64,000 bases of DNA from Siphonodentalium dalli (Eukaryota > Mollusca > Scaphopoda > Gadilida > Siphonodentaliidae): assembly GCA_032622095.1 (NCBI GenBank), contig CP136066.1:57564609-57628608 (forward strand), in the 5' to 3' direction. The first letter of the stretch is position 1, and the number at the start of each line of letters is the position of its first letter. Both the position numbers and the translations under genes were made by a program. Under the pieces are notes generated by a model. That model searched no databases. It saw only the letters and a list, made by a program, of their open reading frames with translations, and was not told the origin of the DNA. Below are positions 1 to 12,144 of this stretch, in pieces.

Positions 1-1540
1 CGATATGTTATACAAGGGAATACTCTTACCCACCACTTTGTGGCTACTGGTATTTTATGAGGTTGATTCCCTGTGTGGTGGTATAATATTGAAGCAGATC
101 AGCCAACACCCTTACTAATGTATTTACGTTTGTGTGTTTTCATCTGCTTTATATCATCAGTATTACATATCTTTTATTAGCCCCTAATTGCGGCCTCATA
201 TTTTAAGAAAGACAGATGTGTATTGTCGGCGCACACAGTGACGTAAGAGCTTAGTTCAATGATATCGATGTCAATGCCGGAACTGTATTATTATGCTAAT
301 TAGAATATAATTAGATATTCAATTTATGTTGGGTTATTGAGTGTTGATTGTGAGATAAACATGGGTGATAAGGGTGGTTGAACAATCATGCCAACATGAA
401 AAGATACATTTAAAATAAAACTAATTTGTTCTTGATGGTGTCAAGATCGTACATGTATATCATTGCTAAAATGTGCTTATGCTATAAAATTAATCTCAAA
501 TTCGTCGCAATGCTATACGAAATGTATTAACCTCGCCCACTAAATTCGTTTCGACCCTCGCTAAAGCTCGGCTCAAATCGAATTTAGAGCACTCGGTTAT
601 TAAATTTCGTAAAAATTGCGAGTCATTAAATATCCTCTATATATTGTATATATTTCATGTGCATTTCAATTAATAAATGAAAAATTTTGTGTCACCTCAT
701 AATTCCTCACAATGGCTACAACGGTGTAAATACCAGGGCCGGGAATATACGTCACAATTTGCTCGAAAACGTCGCAACATTCTCACATCAATCTCAGTAT
801 TTATCGTTTCTGTGCCGAAATAAATAATTCAACCAAAACCGAATGAACTATGTATCAATTCTTGCTAGCTCACTGTGACCCCGTTCCCTTATAAATATGA
901 CTATTAAGAAGGTATAAATGTTTAAGTTACTTTAGTCACCATTTATCGAGGCATGACATTTGGACGCCAAAATTGTATTTTAAATGGGTACTGTACACTC
1001 TTTCATCCTAAATACGCGCACGTACGTGTACATATGGCAATCTAAGACATTCCGCATGAGTCAAAGGCATACTTGTACCATAGAGTCTGACCAGTGGTCG
1101 CATATAGTGGTTATTAACTTTAATACCTTGTGTAATAAAACATGGATAAATAGTTCAGATACTGAATGCACGTGAACATGAATTTCTAAATTCCCCATAA
1201 TTATGACTTGTTTCAGAACTGTTTAGCCTACCCCGCTGGAATTATGGAATTCATAGATCTTCGCAATACATACCATGTGTATGCAGCTCAGCTTGGACAG
1301 TATCTCACCATCGTCTGGATTGAGTAGCAACGCCTTATATTTTAGTGCTGACGATTAATATCCAAGAAAATATAAAAGACTTCCAGCAACTGTTACTGTT
1401 TGTATATCAGACATGACCTTGAAAGGGAATTTGATGTGTCCAAATTTGGCGTGTATGACTTCTCGCAAGCATCGTGCACGAGCGTGATCTTACACCCTAT
1501 ACATATCTGGAACCAAATAAGCTTCTTTGATTCTTCATTT
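1..1540. other. Gene-free stretch
   Basis: No open frame here resembles a known protein or has convincing splice signals. Around 530-630 the sequence is locally richer in CG (CTCGCTAAAGCTCGG type), and two halves of this patch look like arms of a small degenerate inverted repeat (AAATTCG near 540, CGAATTTAG near 578). Nothing else stands out. Confidence 0.6.
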
Positions 1541-1549
1541 TGTCACTCT

Positions 1550-2340
1550 GGCGGAATCAACGAAATTGGTTCTTCAATGAACAAAGCACCGCTTTGTTCT
1601 TCGTTGCAACTTTGTGGAGGGTTGTGGATGGTTCTACACGTGATTTGACATTAGAATCAGTTGGTGCCTTAGCCGCGAACAACCAAATAAAATTGTGTTC
1701 TCCGAAAGCACCCATGCGAAGAACCAAACAAAGAACAAAAAGATGATAAATAGCCAAAATATATATACACCAATATACATTTTGTCTCTATAGCGAAACC
1801 AAATAAGGTTTTGGTTCTTAACCAGTTAGTTCTTACTTGGTTACCAAATCTTCTTCCCGTGGTTAATTAGGAAGAACCAAGTGGTTTTTGACAAGGAACC
1901 AAACTGACCTTGAGCCGTTGGTTCTTTTGAAATCATTGTGGGTCTTTCCGACGAACCATGTTGTTCATCCCGAAGAACCATGTGGTTCTCCCAGAAGAAC
2001 CACATGGTTTTCACAAAGAACCAGGCAATCCACCACCAGATGGTTCTTCCCGAAGAACCAGAATATCCCCACCATTTGGTTATCCAGCTTTCTTGTTCCT
2101 CGGGAAATTTAAAACCAACACATTCGGTCTGATCTGGTTCTCTCTTTAGTATCTATGTGACATCAATGGGTACAGTGAATTGTTCTTTTGGAGGAGATAA
2201 TTAAATTAGTTCCTCGTAATTAGTAAAATATAGTAACTAAATTTTGGCTCTGTTCCTCAAAGAACTGTAAAACCCATGAACCATGATTGATTTTGTTTTC
2301 TTCGTTAAGAACCGTCTGACTGGTAGGTTGGTTCTGTTGT
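1550..2340. repeat. AGAACCA/TGGTTCT-rich repeat tract
   Basis: The hexamer-like word AGAACCA and its complement TGGTTCT recur many times on both strands, densest at 1870-2130, giving many small inverted pairs such as the one near 1579-1604. This looks like a degraded foldback or subterminal-repeat element rather than coding sequence. I found no clear ends or target duplication. Confidence 0.5.
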
Positions 2341-2365
2341 CTACAATAAAGGAAATGGTTACAGG

Positions 2366-3912
2366 CAGGGTTCGCGCTGTCGGTAGCCAAATTAGCCAAT
2401 GGCCAATCTTTTTCGAATTTGGCTAATAACAATTTAATTTGGCTAATTATTTTTTTTATCCCAAATGGAGACGGAAAGCATTGAGTCGGAAAGCTAACTA
2501 AAAAGCGCGTATTAGATCGACATTCAAGACGAAATTAGGCGACGAAAGTATTTCGTACCACGGAAATATCGTTCCGTAACAGTGGCGTTGATTGAATTGT
2601 ACAAAGGGAACATTACATATTGAAACTGCACGTAATCAAACTTCACGAAAAAGCAAAAGGTAAGCTCTAACATTTAACCAGTTAATCGTCAAAACGCTTA
2701 AGATGTATACTGGTTATGTAATTTTCTGTTGATTTGGCAGTCTATAAGATAATTTAGATAAAAATTACCTAAATGATTTGTTCCTTACAGACGAGCAGTT
2801 CTTAACTCAATTGTTACGTAATGTGTCATTAACTGTGTCTCGTCTAATAACCAAGCTTCACACCATAAAAGGATAGAATACAATAGATATTCAACAGTTA
2901 TCACCTTAGGGTGTCTTTACATTGCTGTAGATCTGTGTAGAGATCTGTGTGAAGTCACGTGTCGCGGATTACAGTGATCACAACATGATTACTGATAATG
3001 AGGGCGCGCTCATCAGTACTCTGGTAATTGACAATTCACTATGAGTCGTGTCAGTTTAGGCCAGACAAACAAAATGATTCAACTATCAGCAGACCAAAGC
3101 AGTTTATTCTTACATCAGTTGATAATGATTCGAAGATAGAATGAAAGGCGCATGAGAACAAATCACATATGAATACACAATAAACAACAGTGTTCATGTA
3201 CACAAATAGAAATAGGCCTACTTCATCTACCAGTACACAGGTTCTCGCTTACAAAGTGTGAAATACATGGGTTGAAATGACAAAGAAAGTGTGCACATTC
3301 GCCAAGCCCGGGTAACAATTAATTAATGAAATCAGATTGCATGTTGCAATGTCTCGGTTTTGACCGTGACTTATAACGGACACGAACGAATACCGTTTTC
3401 TTCTGTATGCATTTCTATATCAACCCGTTTACACTAGTATGCGTGTAGAACTGTATACATATCTACAGCAATGTAAACAACCCTTACTATAATAAGCAAT
3501 AGTTAGCGACCGTCGTGGTTTCATCGACATAGAGTTATTACAATTTGTTTAGCGTTTTTGTGTGATTATAATTATATCGAATTATTTTAGTTTCATGTTT
3601 GCGATAGCCGTATTCTATATTAATATGTTATGAATTGATCTGCCTGTGTGATACCTATGTTCGTATAATATTGTTTTTAAAGATGTTTTTGTGTTGTCTT
3701 AATTATGTTTTTATTCTGAGTAACAGATAAAGTTTAAAACAAATATTTTAGTCATTAATTGTGAACCGCCCAGAAAATGAGGATTTAATTTGGCCAAATT
3801 TTTTTCTAATTTGGCCAAAAACCATTTGGCCAAAGTTTTTTTCATTTGGCTAATAAAATTTTCATTTGGCTAAATTTTGGCCACAAGATTTTGCGGTCCA
3901 GCGCGAACACTG
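2366..3912. mobile_element. Non-autonomous hAT-like transposon, 1.55 kb
   Basis: The left end reads CAGGGTTCGCGCTG and the right end CAGCGCGAACACTG, an imperfect inverted pair. Both ends are flanked by the perfect 8-bp direct repeat GTTACAGG (2358-2365 and 3913-3920). An 8-bp duplication plus ends starting CAG is the hAT superfamily signature. The subterminal regions are crowded with ATTTGGCC/TTGGCTAA words (2380-2450, 3785-3885), as expected for transposase binding sites. There is no transposase gene. A smaller element is nested inside. Confidence 0.85.
2909..3483. mobile_element. Harbinger-like MITE nested in the hAT-like element
   Basis: The termini are inverted: GGGTGTCTTTACATTGCTGT on the left and ACAGCAATGTAAACAACCC on the right. 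A TTA trinucleotide flanks both sides (2906-2908 and 3484-3486). A 3-bp TTA target duplication is typical of the PIF/Harbinger superfamily. No coding capacity is visible. Confidence 0.65.
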
Positions 3913-3920
3913 GTTACAGG

Positions 3921-5163
3921 TGGTTTCGCGAATAACCACGCGAAAAGGCAGACCATTATTATCTGATCTGAGTATTCTAGCTGGGAGAACTAACATTAGT
4001 ACTTGAATTAATGTGAAATAGTTCCTATCAAGCCAGGGGTGGGTCGGAAAAAAAATTCAGTCACGTATGGCATTTTTTCCCTTTCGATCATTTTTTGTAC
4101 CCACCCACCCCCACAGCCAAATCTGTTTCCGTTTTCGGCAGTTTTGTCCGACCATTTTTTGACACCCACCCCCCCCCCCCTTTTAACACTAAAACAGAGA
4201 TTTGCTGTATATGAATTTCTGTGCATACTATTTATCATGGATGTTAACATGGACATGTAAATAGGAATGAGTCATTTTGAGGTCATTCGGGCAAAAAAAT
4301 ATGGCTGCCAGCGGCCATCTTGGATTTCAGAATTTTCAACAAAATACAACACGATAACTGCCTGCAGTCAGTTTACCAGTTAGAATTACATTATTTCTCT
4401 CATTCAAAGTGGTTTTGAAGCCCAACTCATTGCCAAAACACTAAAAAACAAGCAGGACATTTGTTTTTTAGTTGCGGAAAAAATTGCTTGTTGGTGGCTT
4501 TGACCACCCACTCACCCACCCCCCCCCCCCTGATCAAGCAACTAAATGTCTCTGAATTCCAACGTGTACGCATGCGTGAGTTTCAAATAATACCACTCAC
4601 TTCAATCTGCATCAAACATCATTACAAATTGTTTTTAAATTATATGTGAGAATCCCAACGAAATCATGACAATGACAACGCTAGCATGTAAAATTGCAAT
4701 GTGTGGACCTAACTCATGTGTCATGTTCACGTTCACTTCTCGCTGCGTCAGTAGTTAGATACGAACAACTTATCGGGGTCCAACACACGCGGCAAACCTT
4801 AGATGAAACATAGTTTAATCGTACCAAAGAGATACACAAAACACGCGCTTTCACAAGTGACAACCAGACAATAATAATACATGTCTCACACAGCAGAGAC
4901 CCTTCCAAGACGCTCTTGCGTATTACACATACATGTATCAATAATCTACAATAAAACACCATGGTGCTGTGACGAGAATTAGACTAATTTCCCATATTAT
5001 GCAACGAAGTAACGGGAGTCACTACATAGTTGTAGTACAAATAACTACGCTCCATGTACCCACTACACGCACCAGACCCTATCTACATTTGATGCTACGG
5101 TTATTTTTCAAATGACTCAATGCTATCGATCCAATAGTTATACTAGTTGTCAATCCTTTGCAT
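3921..5163. other. Gene-free stretch with C-tracts
   Basis: No gene is recognisable. Two pyrimidine-rich segments end in long C runs (near 4160-4182 and 4515-4531). Around 4300-4330 there is one stray monomer of the 'ATGGCTGCCAGCGGCCAT' repeat that forms a tandem array at 54555-55990. The open frames across the C-tracts are proline-rich artefacts of composition. Confidence 0.55.
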
Positions 5164-5172
5164 ATCAATCAC

Positions 5173-5699
5173 CAGTCTCTTTGAAAAGCCCACGAAAATC
5201 CTTTATCGGATGTACGTCTCTATAACTCTCTATTAAAATTAAATGCTGTATTGAAGGGATTCCCTTCATTTCATTGAAGAGTGCCACGGAGTGCGCGCGA
5301 TTGCATTGGTTTATGGCATCGCAGATCACGTCAGAGATCCGAGGTCAATGACGTGTTGTCATTTTCCCCGCGCATTGTTAAACTCAACCATTGTTGGAAA
5401 ACTGAATACAATACATAATTCATCGTAATATAGGAGGCATCATCTTCGAGGTTTTTTTATCAGTCAACGATATTCATGATTGATTATTTTTTCGCATCTA
5501 GTTGTATTTATAACTATTTATAAATACTACGATTCTCAGAAACATTTATTACGCCAGGAATTCACTCCATATCTGAAAACAATGTATACGTCATGTTGGG
5601 AATGCATCGTCGTTGTAAAAATGAAATATTATGGACACTTAAATTCTAGAGACGTACATCCGATATAGGATTTTCGTCGTCGGCTTTTCAAAGAGACTG
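5173..5699. mobile_element. hAT-like MITE, 527 bp
   Basis: The inverted ends are about 55 bp long: the left begins CAGTCTCTTTGAAAAGCC and the right is its complement with small gaps. ATCAATCAC is repeated directly at both borders (5164-5172 and 5700-5708), which fits an 8-bp hAT target duplication plus one chance base. The interior is AT-rich and has no transposase. Confidence 0.85.
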
Positions 5700-5730
5700 A
5701 TCAATCACAATCACCATACTTATCTGGATT

Positions 5731-5932
5731 CAAGCCTTGAAATAGGGTGTCTGTCATTTGCAGAATGAGGTCCCATAGGGTGAATTTGGTGATGCTACCC
5801 TGAGGTGTAAGCAGAATGAGGTCCCCAGAGGGTGAATTTGGTGATGCTAGCCCGCTATGCGGGGTAGCATCACTAAATTCACCCTCTGCGGACCTCATTT
5901 TGCAAATGACAGGCTCACTATTTCAAGGCTTG
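5731..5932. mobile_element. hAT-like MITE, 202 bp
   Basis: The termini CAAGCCTTGAAATAG and CTATTTCAAGGCTTG are perfect complements. TCTGGATT is repeated directly on both sides (5723-5730 and 5933-5940). The interior contains further inverted pairs built on 'gaggtcc...gggtgaattt', so most of the element folds into a hairpin. No coding capacity. Confidence 0.8.
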
Positions 5933-5941
5933 TCTGGATTC

Positions 5942-6650
5942 GAAATAGGTTCGTCATCACTATAAGCGGCTTATAATGGATGAGTGCGATCTAATGTGCT
6001 ATTAGCACATGACATCTACATTAATTATTAATGAATGAATAGACACATACTAATAAATAGATACATTTTAATCGCCATTGTCGCTTGCTATATGTATATA
6101 AATGTCAGCAGTTGCATGGTGCAGCAGAAAAATGACTTGAATACTGCCAATTGTGGAAACTCGGTCGTGTTTTAGAAATTTTACATTACATGGCGTCACT
6201 TTTCGAGAAATTAATGAAGATTTACTGTCTTAATTACAATATTATCTATGGTATTCGTATCACGTTAGCTGCAAAATTTACACGCAATTGTGAATAAGCT
6301 ACAAACCACAAAACATGCAGAGTCTCTTGCCACCTAGAAGTGGGTGTATCGAATTAATGTTTATGTTTATGTTGGCCGCCATTTTTGGTCTCCATCCTGG
6401 CTTTTACGTAACAAGTTCCTTTCTAAATATTAAGGTGCAGACTCTATGAAATAAAATGCAGTAACATATAAAGCACTGGCGATATTCTAGTTCGGTTTGC
6501 ATAATTTTTGTCAATTTGTTTGTATACAGTGTCAATATCAAAATTGGCGGGCGCCATATTTGATTACAAAAACTTCCTAATCGAGGATATGAACTATATA
6601 TTAATTTGTTTTTATCTCTGTGTGGCTCTACACACTTCGTCAACATAAAC
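5942..6650. other. Gene-free stretch
   Basis: AT-rich intergenic DNA. I see no coding signal, tandem repeat or strong hairpin here. Confidence 0.6.
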
Positions 6651-6652
6651 TA

Positions 6653-6843
6653 CAGTAATGCCCTAATTAATCGACTGCTTAACCACAGCAGAATTATGGG
6701 TAACTTTTTAGGATTTAGTCGGAAATGTGGCTTGTTGCCATTTATCGGAAAGCTCTCCCCGAGAGCTTTCCGATGAATGGCAACAAGCCATATTTCCCAT
6801 AATTCTGCTGTGGTTAAGCAGTCGATTAATTAGGGCATTACTG
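6653..6843. mobile_element. Tc1/mariner-like MITE (hairpin), 191 bp
   Basis: The two halves are near-perfect complements over most of their length. The ends read CAGTAATGCCC and GGGCATTACTG, flanked by TA on both sides (6651-6652 and 6844-6845). CAGT-type ends with a TA duplication fit the Tc1/mariner superfamily. A half-copy of the same family (word GAGAGCTTTCCGATGAATGG) recurs at 43352-43412. Confidence 0.8.
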
Positions 6844-7384
6844 TATGCATTGTTCATTTATTCTGTGATAAAAACAACATGGACGCCTCTATGAGTTTAT
6901 TCAGCATTTGGACATATATACTATTGGTATGAACAATATGTAGGGAATGCACTGCCATTTTAAATATATATACGCACGACACTTTGTCTGAATCGCCATG
7001 ATTTAAAAAAAATGATGCTACACTCTTGTCCATGTCGTTGCAAAATCAAAAGCGGAAATACAATGTTGAATATGATTAAGTGTCAACATTTTCCCCATTC
7101 CGGTATCTACGCAAAGAAGTTTTCATCGGATCCCATTTTGGTGCCCAGTTAGCCAATTGTATATTGCCAATCAACCACTGAATATATCTCAAATTGTCGA
7201 TACGGCACCCTATGAAATATAGCAAACATCAATATTTGGTACTCTGAATTCGAAAACTGTAGTAATTTTCCCATAAGACACCTTCCCTCCAGCACCGCCT
7301 AGACTGGTATGGAAATTTGCCAACAATTGTTTCTTGAATTCTTGGCACGTGTTTATGTTTTTGCATGAGCTGAAATCTTTGCAG

Positions 7385-7506
7385 GGACAAGAGGGTCATT
7401 GTGGCCAAAACCTGTCATATTATTATTCCCGATGCGAGTTTGATCAAAATGAACGACAATAATGCAATACAATTCGCTGTTTGGTTTGAAGGCTCACCTC
7501 ATACAA
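7385..7506 (+). other. Possible exon remnant (copy 1)
   Basis: A short open segment is bounded by an acceptor-like ...CTTTGCAG and a donor-like GTAAGT. It would encode a stretch containing AKTCHIIIPDASLIKMN, which I do not recognise. Copy 1 has one extra G directly after the AG compared with the equivalent at 10761-10881. There is no flanking exon, so this could be chance. Confidence 0.15.
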
Positions 7507-7596
7507 GTAAGTCTCACTTTTGTCGCATGATCTTTCAACACTGGCCCCCTGCACCGAGTTGCCACGATGTCTCGACTATACACACTGTTAAAACAG

Positions 7597-7830
7597 AACC
7601 GTGAATTTTCACGGAAATTTACCGGCATTTTGAGAATTTTCACGGTCTTACCGTTAACAAATATACAGCCAATCCGTGAATTGTTCATGGTCTGTCCATT
7701 CTTGATTTTACAATTGAACCGTGGAATTAAACGGTTATACCGCTAACCAGTTTACAGTAAAATAGTTAATGTTCACGATCTGTGCGTTTATCTGTTTACA
7801 GCCAGACCGTAAAATTATTAGTATCAGTTT
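7597..7830. repeat. ACCGTG/CACGGT degenerate repeat (copy 1)
   Basis: The words ACCGTGAA, CACGGT and TTTACAG recur every 20-50 bp on both strands, giving a diverged internally repetitive block. It is repeated at about 10972-11205 in the second copy of the duplication. Not coding. Confidence 0.5.
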
Positions 7831-8309
7831 GTTCATATATTAACTTTTGTGGTCATTAAAGAGATTCTGTCACTTTTTCTGGTTTTGGGAAAATTGATAC
7901 AAGTCTGTGTGGTGCAAGTCCTGAATCAAACTGACGCACTTGGTTTCAAGAAGGGTCAGACCTGTGACATGGCCATCACATCAGCAATCAAGACAGGAGC
8001 GCCTCCAAGTCGATCACCTTGCTGCCAAAACTCAAATAGACTGTTTTTGGAATAGGCACATGTACACTGAAAGATAGATGTAGTTTAATAAAACTAACTA
8101 AATAAATATATATGTTTGTTATAAAATAGTATACATATTTATTCGAAATATTCGATTACTTCATAAATGTAAGGAAAACAAGATTTATTCTTCGCTATGT
8201 AATTTGTTTCTGGCTAACAGTCAGGGATGTATTAAATATTGATATTCTTCTGTGAAGTATTATATTAAGTGGTGTAGTACATATGTATCATAACAAAACT
8301 TGTTTGATA

Positions 8310-8769
8310 TGTGACCCGCCATATCAAATCCAGTCGGAAGTCGGGATTTTTTTACCCTGTGCCAATGCATTCTCTTATATATGCGAGTCGACCATAGGTC
8401 GCCTCGCATATATAAGAGAATGCATTGGCTTAACAATTTTTTATCATGTTTTTTAAATAAATGTTTCTTACAATTTTTAGGACATAAAATAAAAAAACAT
8501 CCATTACCCTGCAGGGAGCCCCACACATATATAGAAGCACATAGAAGAGTGTCGTCTGCTCGTGTTTGTCTGGGGCTCTGTATGGGTGAAATTATAAAAT
8601 TGTTAAAGAATACAAGAACAAATTATTAAAATTGTAAAAAATTGTTAGGCCAATGCATTCTCTTATATATGCGAGGCGACCTATGGTCGACTCGCATATA
8701 TAAGAGAATGCATTGGCACAGGGTAAAAAAAATCCCGACTTACGACTGGATTTGATATGGCGGGTCACA
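8310..8769. mobile_element. Long-TIR MITE with paired palindromes (copy 1)
   Basis: The outer inverted repeat starts TGTGACCCGCCATATCAAAT and extends about 120 bp from each end. TA flanks both sides (8308-8309 and 8770-8771). Each arm ends in its own 69-bp palindrome (8360-8428 and 8649-8717) with 27-bp stems built on GCCAATGCATTCTCTTATAT. A 32-bp direct repeat lies at 8279-8310 and 8767-8798, so the insertion site itself seems to have been duplicated. No transposase is present. Confidence 0.75.
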
Positions 8770-9018
8770 TATGTATCATAACAAAACTTGTTTGATATAC
8801 ATGTAGAGAGTTTTAGCAAAATTCACAATAAGACTGGGTTATGGCAGAAGTCATGTTATTGAGTTGTCCAGCTCACATGATTCAGATGAATGATATCTCT
8901 GCACATGTATGTTGAATCTTGACAGTGACACTCAATGATGCTTAATGCTGAATCTGAAAAAATACATTAATAGATCTTAGATGGCATTATGTGGACGTAC
9001 AATTGTATGTAATACAGT

Positions 9019-10454
9019 GGCCGGATTCATAATCTCCTGTTTAAACCGCAGAGTTTAAACCTGGTTTAAACCTACATTGGCGGTCCAGCCAAACCGGGTC
9101 TAATGGGGCGTTTTTGTCGTTCAGTTGCCAGCTAATTGACAACTCGATTTGGTGATATGAGCATGAAGTCATACTACCCTCTTACCAATTAGACCAATAT
9201 TATGGTTATTGACACGTCACACATTATCGCGAAAGCGTGCACGCTCAATGGATTTATTCATTGAGAAACAAGCATCGCTCATGGACCATTAATACGATCG
9301 CATTCTGGGTTTAAATAAATCTGACAAAGGACACGTCTCTCAACACGAGTTTCACGCGCTGTTCATCACTTTGTTTGTGACAGATTTTCTGCAAGATGCT
9401 TAACCCGCAAAGACAATATTTGGTGTATTTACATGTATATTTGTTTTTATTAAAGGGTATATGAACTGTCTACCTGTATGCCAGTTTGTCTATTCGCAAC
9501 TGTTATCCCATACCCCTGGACCGATTTCAACCAAATTAGGTGTGGTGACTCGGATGGTATAACGGCGTTAGGTTTTTTTAATTTTGATTTAAAAATAAGA
9601 AATATTTAATTTTAAAAAATGAAAAAATTGTGTTGTTAAATTGAGTAAGGAGTTGAATCTAACAAGAAACAAAATTTAAAATTTAAATTAATATTTGTTT
9701 TAAATTTAATATACATTTTTTAAAATCAAAATGTTTCAATGACGCTGAATAAAGGCTCCATAATCGAGTCAATCCTGGACCAAGAGGTCAGTCAAATAAA
9801 GGCAATTTGCTTATAAGTGCACGCCAGAAGCAGCATCTGAACGGTGGAAGTGGGCAACCTTGCAGAGCGACAGCTTTTAATATATAAATATATTACATGC
9901 GTTGCTTTTTTTTCAATGTCATAAATTTCCCGTCATGCAGAAAATCAAAAAGTTCCCAGGTTTTGAAATGGTGGAATATTATGGGAATTTATGGGCGTAG
10001 CCAGAGTAGAGCTTTGTGGCACGATCTACATCAAAATAAGTTATCAAATTTGACGCATATAGCAATATAAGTTTAGGATTGCAAACTATGTGTATAGCAT
10101 ATCTGGTCATGCAGTAGCATCGTTTTGGTGTCAAAATTAAAATGTTGAACCCTTCAAATGAATTCGTAGAAAACCAGTATTTGTGATTGCCACAAGCCAA
10201 AAAAAACCACAAGATAGTTGTAAAAATCATATTGAAGGAGCATGTCCATATCTGAGCAAAGCTCGCGTGACATGATAACACCAGGGGCCTATACTATAGA
10301 ATACAATTTTTGTAATATCAGCGTTAATTTGTGATTTACTAATTTTGTAATACATATTTTGTGTTCTATAGTATTCGACTGTATTTCTATCAGTATATTT
10401 CTTTCATTGTAGATTGAAACTCAACATATGCCCAAAACTCTTTATATGCAAAAA
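9019..10454. mobile_element. Left fragment of Harbinger-like element (copy 1)
   Basis: It begins GGCCGGATTCATAATCTC just after AGT, followed by repeated GGTTTAAACC words. It is the duplicated left part of the larger element described at 12394-36155 and is cut off by the tandem-duplication junction at 10454. Confidence 0.45.
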
Positions 10455-10760
10455 AGTGTCAACATTTTCCCCATTCCGGTATCTACGCAAAGAAGTTTTC
10501 ATCGGATCCCATTTTGGTGCCCAGTTAGCCAATTGTATATTGCCAATCAACCACTGAATATATCTCAAATTGTCGATACGGCACCCTATGAAATATAGCA
10601 AACATCAATATTTGGTACTCTGAATTCGAAAACTGTAGTAATTTTCCCATAAGACACCTTCCCTCCAGCACCGCCTAGACTGGTATGGAAATTTGCCAAC
10701 AATTGTTTCTTGAATTCTTGGCACGTGTTTATGTTTTTGCATGAGCTGAAATCTTTGCAG

Positions 10761-10881
10761 GACAAGAGGGTCAATGTGGCCAAAACCTGTCATATTATTA
10801 TTCCCGATGCGAGTTTGATCAAAATGAACGAAAATAATGCAATACAATTCGCTGTTTGGTTTGAAGGCTCACCTCATACAA
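10761..10881 (+). other. Possible exon remnant (copy 2)
   Basis: Counterpart of 7385-7506, bounded by TTTGCAG and GTAAGT. Here the reading frame continues upstream without the extra G. No protein family is recognised, and the open length is within chance for AT-rich DNA. Confidence 0.15.
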
Positions 10882-11684
10882 GTAAGTCTCACTTTTGTCG
10901 CATGATCTTTCAACACTGGCCCCCTGCACCGAGTTGCCACGATGTCTCGACTATACACACTGTTAAAACAGAACCGTGAATTTTCACGGAAATTTACCGG
11001 CATTTTGAGAATTTTCACGGTCTTACCGTTAACAAATATACAGCCAATCCGTGAATTGTTCATGGTCTGTCCATTCTTGATTTTACAATTGAACCGTGGA
11101 ATTAAACGGTTATACCGCTAACCAGTTTACAGTAAAATAGTTAATGTTCACGATCTGTGCGTTTATCTGTTTACAGCCAGACCGTAAAATTATTAGTATC
11201 AGTTTGTTCATATATTAACTTTTGTGGTCATTAAAGAGATTCTGTCACTTTTTCTGGTTTTGGGAAAATTGATACAAGTCTGTGTGGTGCAAGTCCTGAA
11301 TCAAACTGACGCACTTGGTTTCAAGAAGGGTCAGACCTGTGACATGGCCATCACATCAGCAATCAAGACAGGAGCGCCTCCAAGTCGATCACCTTGCTGC
11401 CAAAACTCAAATAGACTGTTTTTGGAATAGGCACATGTACACTGAAAGATAGATGTAGTTTAATAAAACTAACTAAATAAATATATATGTTTGTTATAAA
11501 ATAGTATACATATTTATTCGAAATATTCGATTACTTCATAAATGTAAGGAAAACAAGATTTATTCTTCGCTATGTAATTTGTTTCTGGCTAACAGTCAGG
11601 GATGTATTAAATATTGATATTCTTCTGTGAAGTATTATATTAAGTGGTGTAGTACATATGTATCATAACAAAACTTGTTTGATA

Positions 11685-12144
11685 TGTGACCCGCCATATC
11701 AAATCCAGTCGGAAGTCGGGATTTTTTTACCCTGTGCCAATGCATTCTCTTATATATGCGAGTCGACCATAGGTCGCCTCGCATATATAAGAGAATGCAT
11801 TGGCTTAACAATTTTTTATCATGTTTTTTAAATAAATGTTTCTTACAATTTTTAGGACATAAAATAAAAAAACATCCATTACCCTGCAGGGAGCCCCACA
11901 CATATATAGAAGCACATAGAAGAGTGTCGTCTGCTCGTGTTTGTCTGGGGCTCTGTATGGGTGAAATTATAAAATTGTTAAAGAATACAAGAACAAATTA
12001 TTAAAATTGTAAAAAATTGTTAGGCCAATGCATTCTCTTATATATGCGAGGCGACCTATGGTCGACTCGCATATATAAGAGAATGCATTGGCACAGGGTA
12101 AAAAAAATCCCGACTTACGACTGGATTTGATATGGCGGGTCACA
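11685..12144. mobile_element. Long-TIR MITE with paired palindromes (copy 2)
   Basis: Duplicate of the element at 8310-8769, carried along by the 3.38-kb tandem duplication rather than by a separate insertion. TGTGACCCGCC ends, TA flanks and both internal palindromes are preserved. Confidence 0.75.

Larger units (their letters stand above)
7079..10454. repeat. 3.38-kb tandem duplication, copy 1
   Basis: This segment is repeated immediately downstream (10455-13486, continuing at 33641-33986 after the LTR element). By eye I count about 17 substitutions plus one single-base indel over 3.38 kb, roughly 0.5 percent. The junction reads '...TATGCAAAA|AAGTGTCAAC...'. Copy 1 preserves the uninterrupted target site of the LTR element near 10109-10116 (CTGGTCATGCAGTAGC). 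Confidence 0.92.

Noticed and set aside
7849-8055. 68-codon frame in both copies of the 3.38-kb duplication
   Set aside because: The start is not ATG-supported, content is unrecognised, and conservation only reflects the recent duplication.
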